Under the pieces are notes generated by a model. It had not been told where the DNA came from, did not search any database, and worked only from the letters and a program-made list of their open reading frames with translations. The position numbers and the translations under genes were made by a program. Below, piece after piece: positions 45,724 to 54,673 of a stretch of 64,000 nt of DNA. The stretch is from Cuspidothrix sp046080565 (GTDB lineage: Bacteria; Cyanobacteriota; Cyanobacteriia; Cyanobacteriales; Nostocaceae), in NCBI GenBank assembly GCA_046080565.1, contig JBJTUF010000084.1, forward strand, positions 1 to 64,000. Reading direction: 5' to 3'. Numbering within the stretch: position 1 is the first letter of the stretch; the number at the start of each line of letters is the position of its first letter.

Positions 45724-45784
45724 CCCTGTTTCCTGTTCCCTGTTTCCTTGTTCTCTGTTCCTTGTTCTCTGTTCTCTGTTCCCT
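45724..45784. repeat. CTGTTCC/CTGTTCT low-complexity tract
   Basis: About eight units of 7-8 bases (CTGTTTC, CTGTTCC, TTGTTCT) in the same leader; on the transcribed minus strand this gives a purine-rich GGAACAG run just behind the preceding gene. Confidence 0.7.
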
Positions 45785-45803
45785 AAATACTTACCTGATT
45801 TGA

Positions 45804-46901
45804 TTAATTAAGTTGCCATTTGCCACTAGCGCGATCAATAATTTCCCCAACTTTACTAAAAAATGATTCTTCTGAAAAATTGCTAATGGCATGATCACGA
45901 ATGGTTTCGTAATTCCAGGCAATTTGTCCAGCTTCTAGTAATGCTGTTTGTAAAGAGCAGGGTGTTTGTCTCTTAAAAAATACTCCTGTTTTTCCTGGTA
46001 TTTGAGTATCTAATACTCCTCCTGCTCCGTAGGCAATTACTGGTGTGCCACTGGCATTTGCCTCGACTGGAACTAATCCATAATCCTCTAAAGCTGCGAC
46101 AATAATTGATTTAGCTTTAGAGAATAAGTTTTTGCGTTCTTGATCACTAACGTGACCTAAAAATTGGATGTTGGGTAATGCGTGGGCTTTTAATCTTTCT
46201 TGTTCTGGTCCATCACCTGATATTAATAAATTCCAGCCAAGCCAGTTAAAAGCTTCGACTATTATATCAAGACGTTTATAACTTATCATCCGCGCCGATG
46301 CCAAGTAGTATTCTTCTTTAGTATCAGAAAAGACAAAGTTGTTGGTATCAATTGGATAGTTAATGACAAGGGCTTGTTTGTGATAAATATTTTGAATTCG
46401 TCGGGAGACAATGCTAGAGTTGGCAATGTATAAATCCGGTTCTTGAGCGTATTTCAGGTCTACATTCCGCATCATTTGAAATACTTTTTCAATCACCGGC
46501 GCAAAGTATCTATAGTCTCCGTATTCCCGTAAATAAGTTTGTGTATCCCATAAAAATCGGGTAACATTATGACAAAAACAAATATGTTTAGCTTCCGGTT
46601 TTTTCCGTACTGCTTTGGCAAAACTGGTGCTACTACTAATAATTAGATCGTAATCTTGGAGATCCAAGGCGCGAAAGGCAGGAAAATATAGGGGTGCTAA
46701 CATCCGAAAATATTTTACAGCACCAGGAATTTTTTGTAAAAATGTGGTATTAATAATTCTATCGCCGAAATCTATACTTTTTTGGGCATCATATAATGAT
46801 GTAAAAATATCGGCTTCAGGATAGCGTTTACACAATAATTCAAATACGCGCTCTGCTCCTCCGCGTTGGGTTAAATAATCATGGACGAGAGCAATTTTCA
46901 T
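45804..46901 (-). CDS. Glycosyltransferase family 4
   Basis: 365 residues. Starts MKIALVHDYLTQRGGAERV, the glycine-loop form of the mannosyl/rhamnosyl-type GT4 group; acceptor side HICFCHNVTRFLWD near 105, donor side YLASARMISYKRLDIIVEA near 200 and EX7E motif EDYGLVPVEANASGTPVIA near 275. By memory a GT4 gene occupies the place before the Wzc-like gene in the Nostoc HEP island too. Retaining transferase on the cytoplasmic face; donor unknown. Confidence 0.92.
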   Translation of the reverse strand: MKIALVHDYLTQRGGAERVFELLCKRYPEADIFTSLYDAQKSIDFGDRIINTTFLQKIPGAVKYFRMLAPLYFPAFRALDLQDYDLIISSSTSFAKAVRKKPEAKHICFCHNVTRFLWDTQTYLREYGDYRYFAPVIEKVFQMMRNVDLKYAQEPDLYIANSSIVSRRIQNIYHKQALVINYPIDTNNFVFSDTKEEYYLASARMISYKRLDIIVEAFNWLGWNLLISGDGPEQERLKAHALPNIQFLGHVSDQERKNLFSKAKSIIVAALEDYGLVPVEANASGTPVIAYGAGGVLDTQIPGKTGVFFKRQTPCSLQTALLEAGQIAWNYETIRDHAISNFSEESFFSKVGEIIDRASGKWQLN

Positions 46902-47195
46902 ACTGGATTCCCTATAAGCTCAGGATTTACACAAAATGGAATTAAGGTAGGGATAATTCATGAATTACCCCTACTCATTATTTATTTATAAGATCAAACA
47001 AGAAGTTGGGGATATTTATTGTTTACAACTAATTTAGGATTGCTATATGTCAATTCAGAGGTTAAATGAAAATATCAGGAAACCTCTGAATTATTTTGTT
47101 ACTGATTAAATTCCCCTTTTGATCAAATCTGAGCATTTGTTAGCTTTTGTTACCAAAACACTAACTAGCTGTTAACCTCCTGTATTGTGGAGAAA

Positions 47196-48509
47196 CTATT
47201 TTGTTAAGGCTAAGGTTTTGGCAGCAGCAAAATAAATTGATTGTTCACCACGTAATCTATCGCACAGTCTATTTTCGGGAAGTTCTACATCATCGTAGGT
47301 GAGAACTTGATCTTTGGGAATATCGCGCTTGAGGCGGCATCCTTCGGCTAGACCCATGGGTAAGAGGTTTTCTTGTTGAACTATGGGGGAATTTTCACAT
47401 TGCCCGTATGTCATGTAATAACCAATACCATCTAGGATGTCTCCGGCTTGGAGGTTAATTTTGGCGGTGGCAACTACATCTACTACTGGCCCGGCGATGG
47501 GGGCAAGGACTGCATCATGGAAGAGGACAGCGCGAGCGACGGAGAGGGGAACTTCAAAATGGCAGAGGTGATAGGGGGTGTAGAAGCTGTAGAGGGGTCC
47601 TTCACCTAGTTTATAAAGGTTGAGATAGTGCCGTTGTTTGGGGTCTTCGTGGGTGGCAAAGACAAATACTCCTGGGCCTGGTTTAGTGCCGACAACGTAA
47701 TCAACGATACCGCCTAATTCTTGGAGTTGGTCAATGTCATACATTTTGGTCATTTCATCTACATGACCTGTGTAGTCATAGCCTAACATTCCCCGCTTGG
47801 CGACTTTCATGCCGGTGCCGTTGGCGACTATGGCTTGCTCGAAGGAAATTTTTGTACCGTCGGCAAAGCTTGTCACCATGGCGGGATTTTGTCCCCAGCG
47901 TTGGGCAAAACCTGCTTGGGTGGTGGGGTTGCGGTAGGGGTCTTGTAAACCTTTGATGTTGCCGCACAGGAGGGGTTTTAAACCGATGCTTTTGACGAAG
48001 CGGTAGAGGTTCATTTCTACTCCTGGTTGGTCGCCATCACAGGCGGTGAGGATGACTCCGGCGCGGTCTGCATGGACTTTGAGAATGGGGCCAATTGTTC
48101 CATCTAATTCTGCGTTCATGAGAATGACGTGCTTTTGATGAGCGATCGCACACATCACTAAATGAGCCGCGTATTCAATTGTCCCTGTAACTTCGATGAT
48201 TGCATCTATACCTTCGGCTTGGCATAGTAACATGGCATCTTCGCTGATTGCATATTTGCCTTGATGAATGGCATCTTCTAAATCAGCTAAATTATCAACA
48301 ACGTTAATTTCCTCAATTCCTGCTTCTAAATAAGCTCGTTTGGCTGTATCAATGTGACGGTTAGCAATAGCAACCAACTCCATTCCTGGTACAGAATTGA
48401 TAATTTGATTGGCAATGCCTCGACCCATAAAACCAGCACCAATCATGGCTACTTTTACAGGTTTACCTAATACTGCCCGTGCTTCTAAAGCTTTATCTAC
48501 AATGATCAT
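47196..48509 (-). CDS. NAD(P)-dependent oxidoreductase with SAF domain (homoserine dehydrogenase-like fold)
   Basis: ATG 48509 is the start: GGAG lies eight bases upstream, it is only two bases from the rfbC stop, and it gives MIIVDKALEARAVLGKPVKV. The N-terminal Rossmann domain shows VAMIGAGFMGRGIANQI (GxGxxG, near 20) and DAIIEVTGTIEYA near 115; the middle has CDGDQPGVEMNLYRFVKS. The C-terminal ~100 residues are a SAF/AFP-type domain (VVATAKINLQAGDILDGIG, DIPKDQVLTYDDV). 437 residues. In Nostoc HEP islands a gene annotated as NAD-dependent oxidoreductase next to rfbC is required for the polysaccharide layer (alr2831, as I recall). The substrate, probably a nucleotide-linked sugar intermediate, is not known. 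Confidence 0.87.
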   Translation of the reverse strand: MIIVDKALEARAVLGKPVKVAMIGAGFMGRGIANQIINSVPGMELVAIANRHIDTAKRAYLEAGIEEINVVDNLADLEDAIHQGKYAISEDAMLLCQAEGIDAIIEVTGTIEYAAHLVMCAIAHQKHVILMNAELDGTIGPILKVHADRAGVILTACDGDQPGVEMNLYRFVKSIGLKPLLCGNIKGLQDPYRNPTTQAGFAQRWGQNPAMVTSFADGTKISFEQAIVANGTGMKVAKRGMLGYDYTGHVDEMTKMYDIDQLQELGGIVDYVVGTKPGPGVFVFATHEDPKQRHYLNLYKLGEGPLYSFYTPYHLCHFEVPLSVARAVLFHDAVLAPIAGPVVDVVATAKINLQAGDILDGIGYYMTYGQCENSPIVQQENLLPMGLAEGCRLKRDIPKDQVLTYDDVELPENRLCDRLRGEQSIYFAAAKTLALTK

Positions 48510-48511
48510 AA

Positions 48512-49057
48512 TTAAACTCCGATTAAAATAGATTCTAGTAAAGGCCAATTCCGATCTTTATCAGAAATTTCTGTCACACTCATCGGCCAAGAAATTTCTA
48601 ACATCGGATCGTCATAGCGCAAACCCCGTTCATATCCTGGTGTGTAAAATTCACCCACTTGATAAACAACTTCTGCACCATCGGTTAACGCTTGATAACC
48701 ATGGGCAAACATTTCTGGTACATATAAAGCGCGACGATTTTGGGCAGTTAGTTCTACACCTATATGCGATAAATAAGTTGGAGATTCAGGACGCATATCA
48801 ATAATTACGTCATAAATAGCTCCTTGAGTACAGCGAATTAATTTTGTTTCGGCTGCCGGTAAAGTTTGATAGTGCATTCCCCGCAATGTACCTTTTTGAT
48901 GATTAAAAGATAGGTTACATTGGGCAACTGTTGGTTTTAAACCATGAGCTAAAAATTCATCGGCGCAGAAAGTCCGGGCAAAAAATCCGCGATGATCTGG
49001 CTTTTCTTCTAAGTCAATAATGAAAGCACCAGCAAGTTTAGTAGTGGTAAAAATCAT
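48512..49057 (-). CDS. rfbC: dTDP-4-dehydrorhamnose 3,5-epimerase family protein
   Basis: 181 residues, the usual size of the cupin-fold RmlC/RfbC family that epimerises 4-keto-6-deoxy nucleotide sugars. Signatures: DHRGFFARTF near 23, the catalytic His region GTLRGMHYQ near 60, RCTQGAIYDVIIDMR near 80, and FAHGYQALTDGAEVVYQV near 122 with the conserved Tyr. The active site looks complete. With rfbF in the same cluster the substrate may be CDP- rather than dTDP-linked. The gene is spaced two bases from the following oxidoreductase gene, suggesting coupled translation. Confidence 0.92.
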   Translation of the reverse strand: MIFTTTKLAGAFIIDLEEKPDHRGFFARTFCADEFLAHGLKPTVAQCNLSFNHQKGTLRGMHYQTLPAAETKLIRCTQGAIYDVIIDMRPESPTYLSHIGVELTAQNRRALYVPEMFAHGYQALTDGAEVVYQVGEFYTPGYERGLRYDDPMLEISWPMSVTEISDKDRNWPLLESILIGV

Positions 49058-49106
49058 GATTAATTATCCGATTTAGAATTGGTAATTGGGAGAAAGTTAG
49101 GATTTT

Positions 49107-49949
49107 CTAATTATTTACTCTCTGAGCATATTGCCTAGATAAATCAGGTTTAGGATTGGTATTATCCCAAAAATGATTACAAAGTTCTGGTTGTTTGCGA
49201 GAGGTATAACTGTAGGCAAAAAATAATGTTGATCTTTCTTCGCTGCGGAGAGTACCATGATGTAAAAGTCTTCTTGTATCAACAATTATCACTGTACCCG
49301 CAGGACCTGGACAAGACTTCCAAACTGATTTGGGGACAATCTGATTTAGTGTTTCATCGTTTATTCCCCCTGAATTATTAATTTTAGATTTAATCCGATA
49401 ATAATTAGGATGATAGAAAGCAGTATGAGATAATGGAATATATTCAAAAGGTCCATGCTTTGTTTCTACATCATTTAGATAAACAATGATTTTGATAAAT
49501 TTTCTATCTTCTATATCTCTGTGCCAAAGTAATGTGGCAAACTGATCGTTACTAGCAAAATCTTTGCGTAAATGTACACCATGATAAGCAACAGGAAGAC
49601 CAATATAATTTTCGATAATATTGACTAATCTTGTTTCTTTTCCCCAGTTAGAAAATTCCGGTAACTCTGTAACTGTGTAAATTTTGGGTGGATTTAGCAA
49701 TGAATCATTATGGTTATCTTTTTGTAAACCTGGCAATAGATAATGGGCAGCATTAAGCATTGTGGTAGTAGAACTAAAACCTAAATCTGTGAGATTGGTA
49801 ATATAAATACAATCTCGTTTGAGGGAATTCAGAATTAAGCGATCGCTTGCTGCTAATTCTGGTAAATTTTTCCGATGCTTAACTAATGCCTGGATATAAT
49901 TTAATTCATAAGCGAGTGATGATGTTTTAGTTTTGATTGTATTGATCAT
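49107..49949 (-). CDS. PhyH-type Fe(II)/2-oxoglutarate dioxygenase (paralogue of 51237-52055)
   Basis: About 280 residues; ATG 49949 is preferred to the GTG at 49958 because it aligns with the paralogue. The iron site is readable: HRDIEDRKF (His-x-Asp) near 158 and RRLLHHGTLRSEER (distal His) near 240, with the following Arg for 2-oxoglutarate. Other conserved stretches are VAYHGVHLRKDF and YLNDVETKHGPFEYIP. Such enzymes hydroxylate small molecules or sugars. It and its paralogue flank a GT2 gene within the polysaccharide cluster, so a tailoring role on the sugar or an attached group is likely; the substrate is unknown. Confidence 0.85.
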   Translation of the reverse strand: MINTIKTKTSSLAYELNYIQALVKHRKNLPELAASDRLILNSLKRDCIYITNLTDLGFSSTTTMLNAAHYLLPGLQKDNHNDSLLNPPKIYTVTELPEFSNWGKETRLVNIIENYIGLPVAYHGVHLRKDFASNDQFATLLWHRDIEDRKFIKIIVYLNDVETKHGPFEYIPLSHTAFYHPNYYRIKSKINNSGGINDETLNQIVPKSVWKSCPGPAGTVIIVDTRRLLHHGTLRSEERSTLFFAYSYTSRKQPELCNHFWDNTNPKPDLSRQYAQRVNN

Positions 49950-50043
49950 GATATTCACACTCTTAATTAGTTATTTACACTTTGTAAGAATTCATAATTC
50001 AGAATATTTGGTAAGTATTCAGATATAGTAATCGTTCATACTC

Positions 50044-50111
50044 AAATCTCCAACTTGTCTTGTTTATTGTCTCCATAAATGCTTAATTAATCTGAGAAGT
50101 TGGGGATATTA
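50044..50111. repeat. Dispersed repeat of the GATCCCCGACTT class, copy 2
   Basis: Collinear with 29583-29650: left end AAATCTCCAACTT, shared GTTTATTGT, TCC, AAATG, and right end GAAGTTGGGGAT. Confidence 0.5.
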
Positions 50112-50135
50112 TCTCCTTATCTGAATTCTGACAAA

Positions 50136-51122
50136 TTAGTTATTCTTATTCCGGGTACTCCGCACTTGAGAAGTTCTACTTTCTATTGCTTCCTGTTGTG
50201 CTACTGCACTTTCTAAAACTGATGTACCCACCAACCCCAGATAAGGAATTAAAGTAGTGACAGCGATGATCGGCCATCTTTTTAAAGCACCAAAGAAAAC
50301 TCGCCAGTTATTGTCATAAAAATGCTGACGCACTAACTGATGACAAAAAGACTTAGAATAGCCAATGTCTATTAATTTGATATTCACTTGTGGCGAATAA
50401 CTGTATTGCATTTTCAGTAATACTTTGGGTTTGAGCATCCAATGACTAGTCCCAAAAGCATTTTCTAAATAAGTCTCTTTACTGATTTTGACACTACCAT
50501 AAAAGGCACAAAAACCTGTTAAATAAACTTGGTAGTCTAAATTTTTTACCCCATCTGGCCATTTTTTAAGCGCAGCCTGAGCTAATTCTGTTTTGTAAAC
50601 TTCAGCAGACATTAACTGTACACCAGAACGATTTTCTTGGATACATTTTTCAAATACTGCTTGACCATTAATTTCAGTTTTTCCCGTGGCATTGTGATAA
50701 CAGCGCTCATATAATAACTCACCTGTTACTTCATGACGACAGGAAAAATTTAAAATTAGTAGTGATAAATCAGGCTCTTGTGTCAAAGTTTTGACAATAT
50801 AATCTATGGCTTGATCACCAATTCTATCATCATCGCTAATTGTCCATACATACTTTGTTCTTGCTGCATTAATGCAGTAAGCAATATTTCTCATCACTCC
50901 AATATTTTCAGGATTTCTATTGTTGTGAAAAGTGATATTTGGTAAGAGTGATTGCCATTTAGTAATTATTTGTTGGGTATGGTCTCCAGAACAGTTATCA
51001 GAAACAATGATTTCACATTCTGACTCAAAATCTTTAATGGCTTTTGCTAACCAATCAAGTTGTTTATCTAGTAATCCTGCACGATTATAGGTGGGAATAG
51101 CAATGGTAAGTAATTTATTCAT
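50136..51122 (-). CDS. Glycosyltransferase family 2
   Basis: 328 residues. Begins MNKLLTIAIPTYNRAGLLD; nucleotide-sugar site SECEIIVSDNCSGDHTQ near 38 and metal motif VWTISDDDRIGD near 95. The C-terminal part ends in one hydrophobic segment (WPIIAVTTLIPYLGLVGTSV) followed by a polar tail, so it is probably membrane-attached. It lies between the two dioxygenase paralogues. Inverting transferase; donor unknown. Confidence 0.9.
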   Translation of the reverse strand: MNKLLTIAIPTYNRAGLLDKQLDWLAKAIKDFESECEIIVSDNCSGDHTQQIITKWQSLLPNITFHNNRNPENIGVMRNIAYCINAARTKYVWTISDDDRIGDQAIDYIVKTLTQEPDLSLLILNFSCRHEVTGELLYERCYHNATGKTEINGQAVFEKCIQENRSGVQLMSAEVYKTELAQAALKKWPDGVKNLDYQVYLTGFCAFYGSVKISKETYLENAFGTSHWMLKPKVLLKMQYSYSPQVNIKLIDIGYSKSFCHQLVRQHFYDNNWRVFFGALKRWPIIAVTTLIPYLGLVGTSVLESAVAQQEAIESRTSQVRSTRNKNN

Positions 51123-51156
51123 GTTTGTATATTCATCCTCAAATCTCAGCTTGATT

Positions 51157-51224
51157 GTTTGTAGTCAGGACTTTAGTCCTGCTCATTCTTATGTTGAGCA
51201 ATAAATTGCTCATTACGAACTAGG
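51157..51224. repeat. Dispersed repeat with AGGACTTTAGTCCT core, copy 1
   Basis: Its reverse complement matches 55704-55762 over almost the whole length: CCTAGTTC, TTGCTCAACA, ATGAGCAGGACTAAAGTCCT and GACTACAAAC are shared. The core is a perfect palindrome. Confidence 0.65.
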
Positions 51225-51236
51225 ATTTTTCTCTTA

Positions 51237-52055
51237 TTAATTAAGTTCTGGGGAAAGGTCTGCTTTAGGAAAAGTATCATCCCAATATTGTGTACAAAGT
51301 CCTGGACGTTTGGGAGGATTAGCGGTATAGGCAAAAAATAAAGTTGATCTTTCTTTTGTTCTCACAGTTCCATGATGTAAAAGCCGATTTGTATCAGCAA
51401 TAATTACCGTACCTGCTGGACCAGTGCAAGATTTCCACACAGATTTGGGGACAATTTGATTAAAACTTTCATCATCAAGACCTTGATTATAAATTTTATG
51501 GTAAAGACGATAAAAATTTACTCCTGAAGTAAATGCTGATGGCGCATATTGAAATGGTCCCTGTTCTTTATCTACATCATTTAAGTAGATGATAATTTTG
51601 ACAATGCGGCGGTCTTCGGAATCTCGATGCCACATCATGGTTTTGAATTGATTTTTATTAATAAAATCTTTGCGGATTTGTACACCATGATAAGCAACAG
51701 GAAGACCTATATAATTTTCGAGAATGTTTAAAAGTCTCGATTCCTTACCCCAATCTAAAAACTCATTTAGGTGTGTAACATTAAAAATTTCTGGATGATT
51801 TTGTCCTAAAGACTCATAATTATCTTTGCCCATTTTTGGCAGAAAAATATTAGCAGCTTTAAGTAATTCTGAAGTGGAAGGTAATCCTAATTCATCTAAA
51901 CTGGTAATACAAACACCATCTCTTTTTAGAGATTCAGCAATTATCTTGTCTTTGCCTTCTAAAATGGGTAAATAATTTTGATGTTGCCAAAGTTTGAGAT
52001 GATATTCTAATTCTTCTTTCAAGACAGAGATTTTTTCAGTTATATTGTTCAGCAT
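51237..52055 (-). CDS. PhyH-type Fe(II)/2-oxoglutarate dioxygenase (paralogue of 49107-49949)
   Basis: ATG 52055 is chosen over the upstream start at 52109 because MLNNITEKISVLKEELEY aligns with the beginning of the paralogue (MINTIKTKTSSLAYELNY). Iron-site motifs WHRDSEDRRIV and NRLLHHGTVRTKER are intact, as are VAYHGVQIRKDF, YLNDVDKEQGPFQYAP and QIVPKSVWKSCTGPAGTVII, the last almost identical in both copies. About 272 residues. The two genes are separated by a GT2 gene, so duplication was followed by insertion or the GT was carried along. Substrate unknown. Confidence 0.85.
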   Translation of the reverse strand: MLNNITEKISVLKEELEYHLKLWQHQNYLPILEGKDKIIAESLKRDGVCITSLDELGLPSTSELLKAANIFLPKMGKDNYESLGQNHPEIFNVTHLNEFLDWGKESRLLNILENYIGLPVAYHGVQIRKDFINKNQFKTMMWHRDSEDRRIVKIIIYLNDVDKEQGPFQYAPSAFTSGVNFYRLYHKIYNQGLDDESFNQIVPKSVWKSCTGPAGTVIIADTNRLLHHGTVRTKERSTLFFAYTANPPKRPGLCTQYWDDTFPKADLSPELN

Positions 52056-52175
52056 AATTAATATTGAGGCGGTAATAGATATATAGAGATCACCAAAAAA
52101 ATTACTCAATTTTGTTGAATGTGTAGTGAGGATTTCAATTCTTAAATGAGGAATACATTCCTCACTACCAATTTT

Positions 52176-53204
52176 TTACTGTTTATTCCAGAAAAAATCT
52201 TGATCAATTTGTTCTGTACGAATCAGATATTCTAATTGTTTCAAGCGGGTGAAGCCTCTAAACAAGAAGGTATCTTCAGTCATGTCAATTTGTTTGAATA
52301 AACTAAATAGTTGTTCAGCCCCTAATTGAGCATTCCAATCACACTTAAATCCTGGTAAAGTTGTATTGATTTTTTCAAAGGATACGCGATAGCTACGATT
52401 ATCTGAACCATTATTACCAAAAGATAATTTACAACCAGGAAAAATATCGGCCACAATTTCTGCTATTTCTTTGACTCGATAGTTATTCGCAGTATCACCC
52501 ACGTTAAAGATTTGATTGTGAATGACATCTCTAGGTGCTTCTAATGCACAAACAATGGCTTTGCAAATATCTAAGGCGTGAACTAATGGCCGCCAAGGTG
52601 TACCATCACTGGTCATTTTAATTTCTTTGGTTGTCCAAGCTAACCCGGCTAAGTTATTTAAAACAATATCAAATCGCATTCTAGGAGAAGCACCAAAAGC
52701 TGTGGCATTTCTCATAAATGTAGGCGAGAAATCATCATCAGCTAATGGTTGAACATCTCTTTCTACTAAGGTTTTACATTCAGCATAAGCTGTTTGGGGA
52801 TTTATAGGAGATTCTTCTGTGACATCGCCTTCACTAGCAACACCATAAACACTACAGGAGGACATATAAACAAAGCGACGAACCCCCATTGTTTTTGCTA
52901 AATTGGCTAGACGAACTGAACCTAAATGATTAATATCATAGGTAATATTCGGTGATAATTGTCCTGTGGGATCGTTAGATAATTCTGCCATGTGAACTAT
53001 TGCATCCACACCTTCTAAGTCTTCAGGATTGATATGACGAATATCTTTATTCAGGGTTTTAGCTGTTAATTGTGTGCCGTTATATAGCCAACCAACTTTA
53101 TAAAATCCTGTATCCACGCCAATAACTTCATGGCCTCTTTGCATTAATAATGGAGGCAATAAAGAACCAAGATAACCTTCTGTGCCGGTGACTAATATTT
53201 TCAT
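52176..53204 (-). CDS. NAD-dependent epimerase/dehydratase (extended SDR)
   Basis: 342 residues. N-terminal NAD motif VTGTEGYLGSLLPPL (GxxGxxG), DAIVHMAELSNDPTG near 70, catalytic YMSSCSVYG (Ser) near 115 and YAECK (Tyr-x3-Lys) near 140; C-terminal substrate region RPLVHALDICKAI near 207. Family members interconvert or dehydrate nucleotide sugars. With rfbF upstream in the cluster it probably acts on the CDP- or dTDP-linked sugar. A dedicated CDP-glucose 4,6-dehydratase (rfbG) is not found in the window; this SDR could fill that step, though its sequence looks more like an epimerase/reductase. Confidence 0.85.
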   Translation of the reverse strand: MKILVTGTEGYLGSLLPPLLMQRGHEVIGVDTGFYKVGWLYNGTQLTAKTLNKDIRHINPEDLEGVDAIVHMAELSNDPTGQLSPNITYDINHLGSVRLANLAKTMGVRRFVYMSSCSVYGVASEGDVTEESPINPQTAYAECKTLVERDVQPLADDDFSPTFMRNATAFGASPRMRFDIVLNNLAGLAWTTKEIKMTSDGTPWRPLVHALDICKAIVCALEAPRDVIHNQIFNVGDTANNYRVKEIAEIVADIFPGCKLSFGNNGSDNRSYRVSFEKINTTLPGFKCDWNAQLGAEQLFSLFKQIDMTEDTFLFRGFTRLKQLEYLIRTEQIDQDFFWNKQ

Positions 53205-53282
53205 GATTTTTAAAATTTTTGATGTGGGAAATTAACTTGTTTGTTGAAGAGTCGGTAGAGAAGAAAGCTACTAGAATAATTA

Positions 53283-53312
53283 AACGCTGATGAACGCAGA
53301 TGAACACAGATA
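53283..53312. repeat. Three 10-bp tandem units (AACGCAGATG class)
   Basis: AACGCTGATG, AACGCAGATG, AACACAGATA; same class as the array before nadE at 11251-11280. It lies between the LhgO-like gene and the SDR gene. Confidence 0.7.
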
Positions 53313-53325
53313 GAAGATGATTCTT

Positions 53326-54537
53326 TTACACTACTAAACTGTGTAAATGTGTTGGTTCTGGGATTTTGGCGACAATAGCTTTACCAATTTCTAAGGAAGA
53401 TGTTGCTGCTGGTGATGGTGCATTACAAACATGAATAGAGTTTTCTCCTTCAATGATTAAAAAATCATCTACTAAAGCACCGTTATTCATCAGTGCTTGG
53501 GCGCGAACTCCTGCATGGGTGGGAATTATATCTTGTGCTTGGACTTCGGGAATTAATGTTTGCAGACTTTTGACAAAGGCGGCTTTACTAAAGGAACGAA
53601 TTATTTCTTTAATGCCTTCGTCTGCGTGTTTGGCTGCTAGTTTCCAAAAGCCAGGATAGGTAATCACTTCGGCAAAATCTCTCAAGTCAAAATCGGTTTT
53701 TTTGTAACCTTCTCTTTTTAAACTTAAAACTGCATTTGGCCCAGCATGAACTGTATTATCAATCATGCGGGTGAAATGAACGCCGAGAAATGGGAAATCT
53801 GGGTTAGGAACTGGATAAATGAGAGTTTTGACCAGATAACGTTTTTCGGGGGTGAGTTCGTAATATTCACCACGAAAGGGAACGATTTTCGCTGCTGGGT
53901 TAGCCTTACCTAATTTTGCAATGCGATCGCTATGTAATCCGGCACAATTGATCACAAATCGAGTTTCAAAACTGCCATTGTTAGTTTCTAATACCTGATT
54001 TTGACCACTACGACGAATTTGCAAAACTTGGGTATTAAGGCGTAAATCTCCCCCTTGGGTGCGAATTATTTCGGCGTATTTTAAACAAACTTGTTTGTAA
54101 TTAACTATCCCTGTATTGAATACCCGAATTCCCACCACACAACTCACATGAGGTTCAATTTCTTTTACTTCTTCGGGACTAATTCTTTTAACAGGAATGC
54201 CGTTTTCTAAACCCCTTGTGTAAAGATTTTCTAGCCGTGGTAATTCTTGTTCATTAGTGGCAACAATAACTTTACCACAAATGTCATGCTCAATATTATT
54301 TTTTTTGCAAAATTCGACCATGGAACGGCTACCATCACGGCAGAATTTAGCTTTAAAACTTCCTGGTTTATAGTAAATACCAGAATGAATGACACCGCTA
54401 TTATTACCAGTTTGATGAAATGCCCATTGATTCTCTTTTTCTAAGACTAAAATATTCGCATCTGGATATCGTTCTCCCAGTGCCATGGCGGTAGAAAGTC
54501 CAACTATGCCACCACCAATAATTGCAAAGTCATACAT
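53326..54537 (-). CDS. lhgO: L-2-hydroxyglutarate oxidase-like FAD oxidoreductase
   Basis: 403 residues. FAD site at the N-terminus: DFAIIGGGIVGLSTAMAL; then HQTGNNSGVIHSGIYY near 42 and FVINCAGLHSDRIAK near 190; the C-terminal THAGVRAQALMN near 350 completes the DAO-type fold of LhgO/YgaF proteins, which oxidise L-2-hydroxyglutarate to 2-oxoglutarate and pass electrons to the membrane. Length is normal. Its position between rfbF and an SDR gene is unexpected for a housekeeping oxidase; it may regenerate 2-oxoglutarate used by the two dioxygenases or act on a sugar acid. The family call is firm, the substrate in this cluster uncertain. Confidence 0.88.
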   Translation of the reverse strand: MYDFAIIGGGIVGLSTAMALGERYPDANILVLEKENQWAFHQTGNNSGVIHSGIYYKPGSFKAKFCRDGSRSMVEFCKKNNIEHDICGKVIVATNEQELPRLENLYTRGLENGIPVKRISPEEVKEIEPHVSCVVGIRVFNTGIVNYKQVCLKYAEIIRTQGGDLRLNTQVLQIRRSGQNQVLETNNGSFETRFVINCAGLHSDRIAKLGKANPAAKIVPFRGEYYELTPEKRYLVKTLIYPVPNPDFPFLGVHFTRMIDNTVHAGPNAVLSLKREGYKKTDFDLRDFAEVITYPGFWKLAAKHADEGIKEIIRSFSKAAFVKSLQTLIPEVQAQDIIPTHAGVRAQALMNNGALVDDFLIIEGENSIHVCNAPSPAATSSLEIGKAIVAKIPEPTHLHSLVV

Positions 54538-54673
54538 TGTTAATCTTTCCCCAATCCAATATCTAAAATTGCTACAGTAAGATATAAATCAACGATTGAA
54601 AAGTTTTAAAAAGGTGGTAAAATCTACCTTTTTAATTTTCAATTTTTAAGGTTTAATTCCGCCCTCTGCGGTA

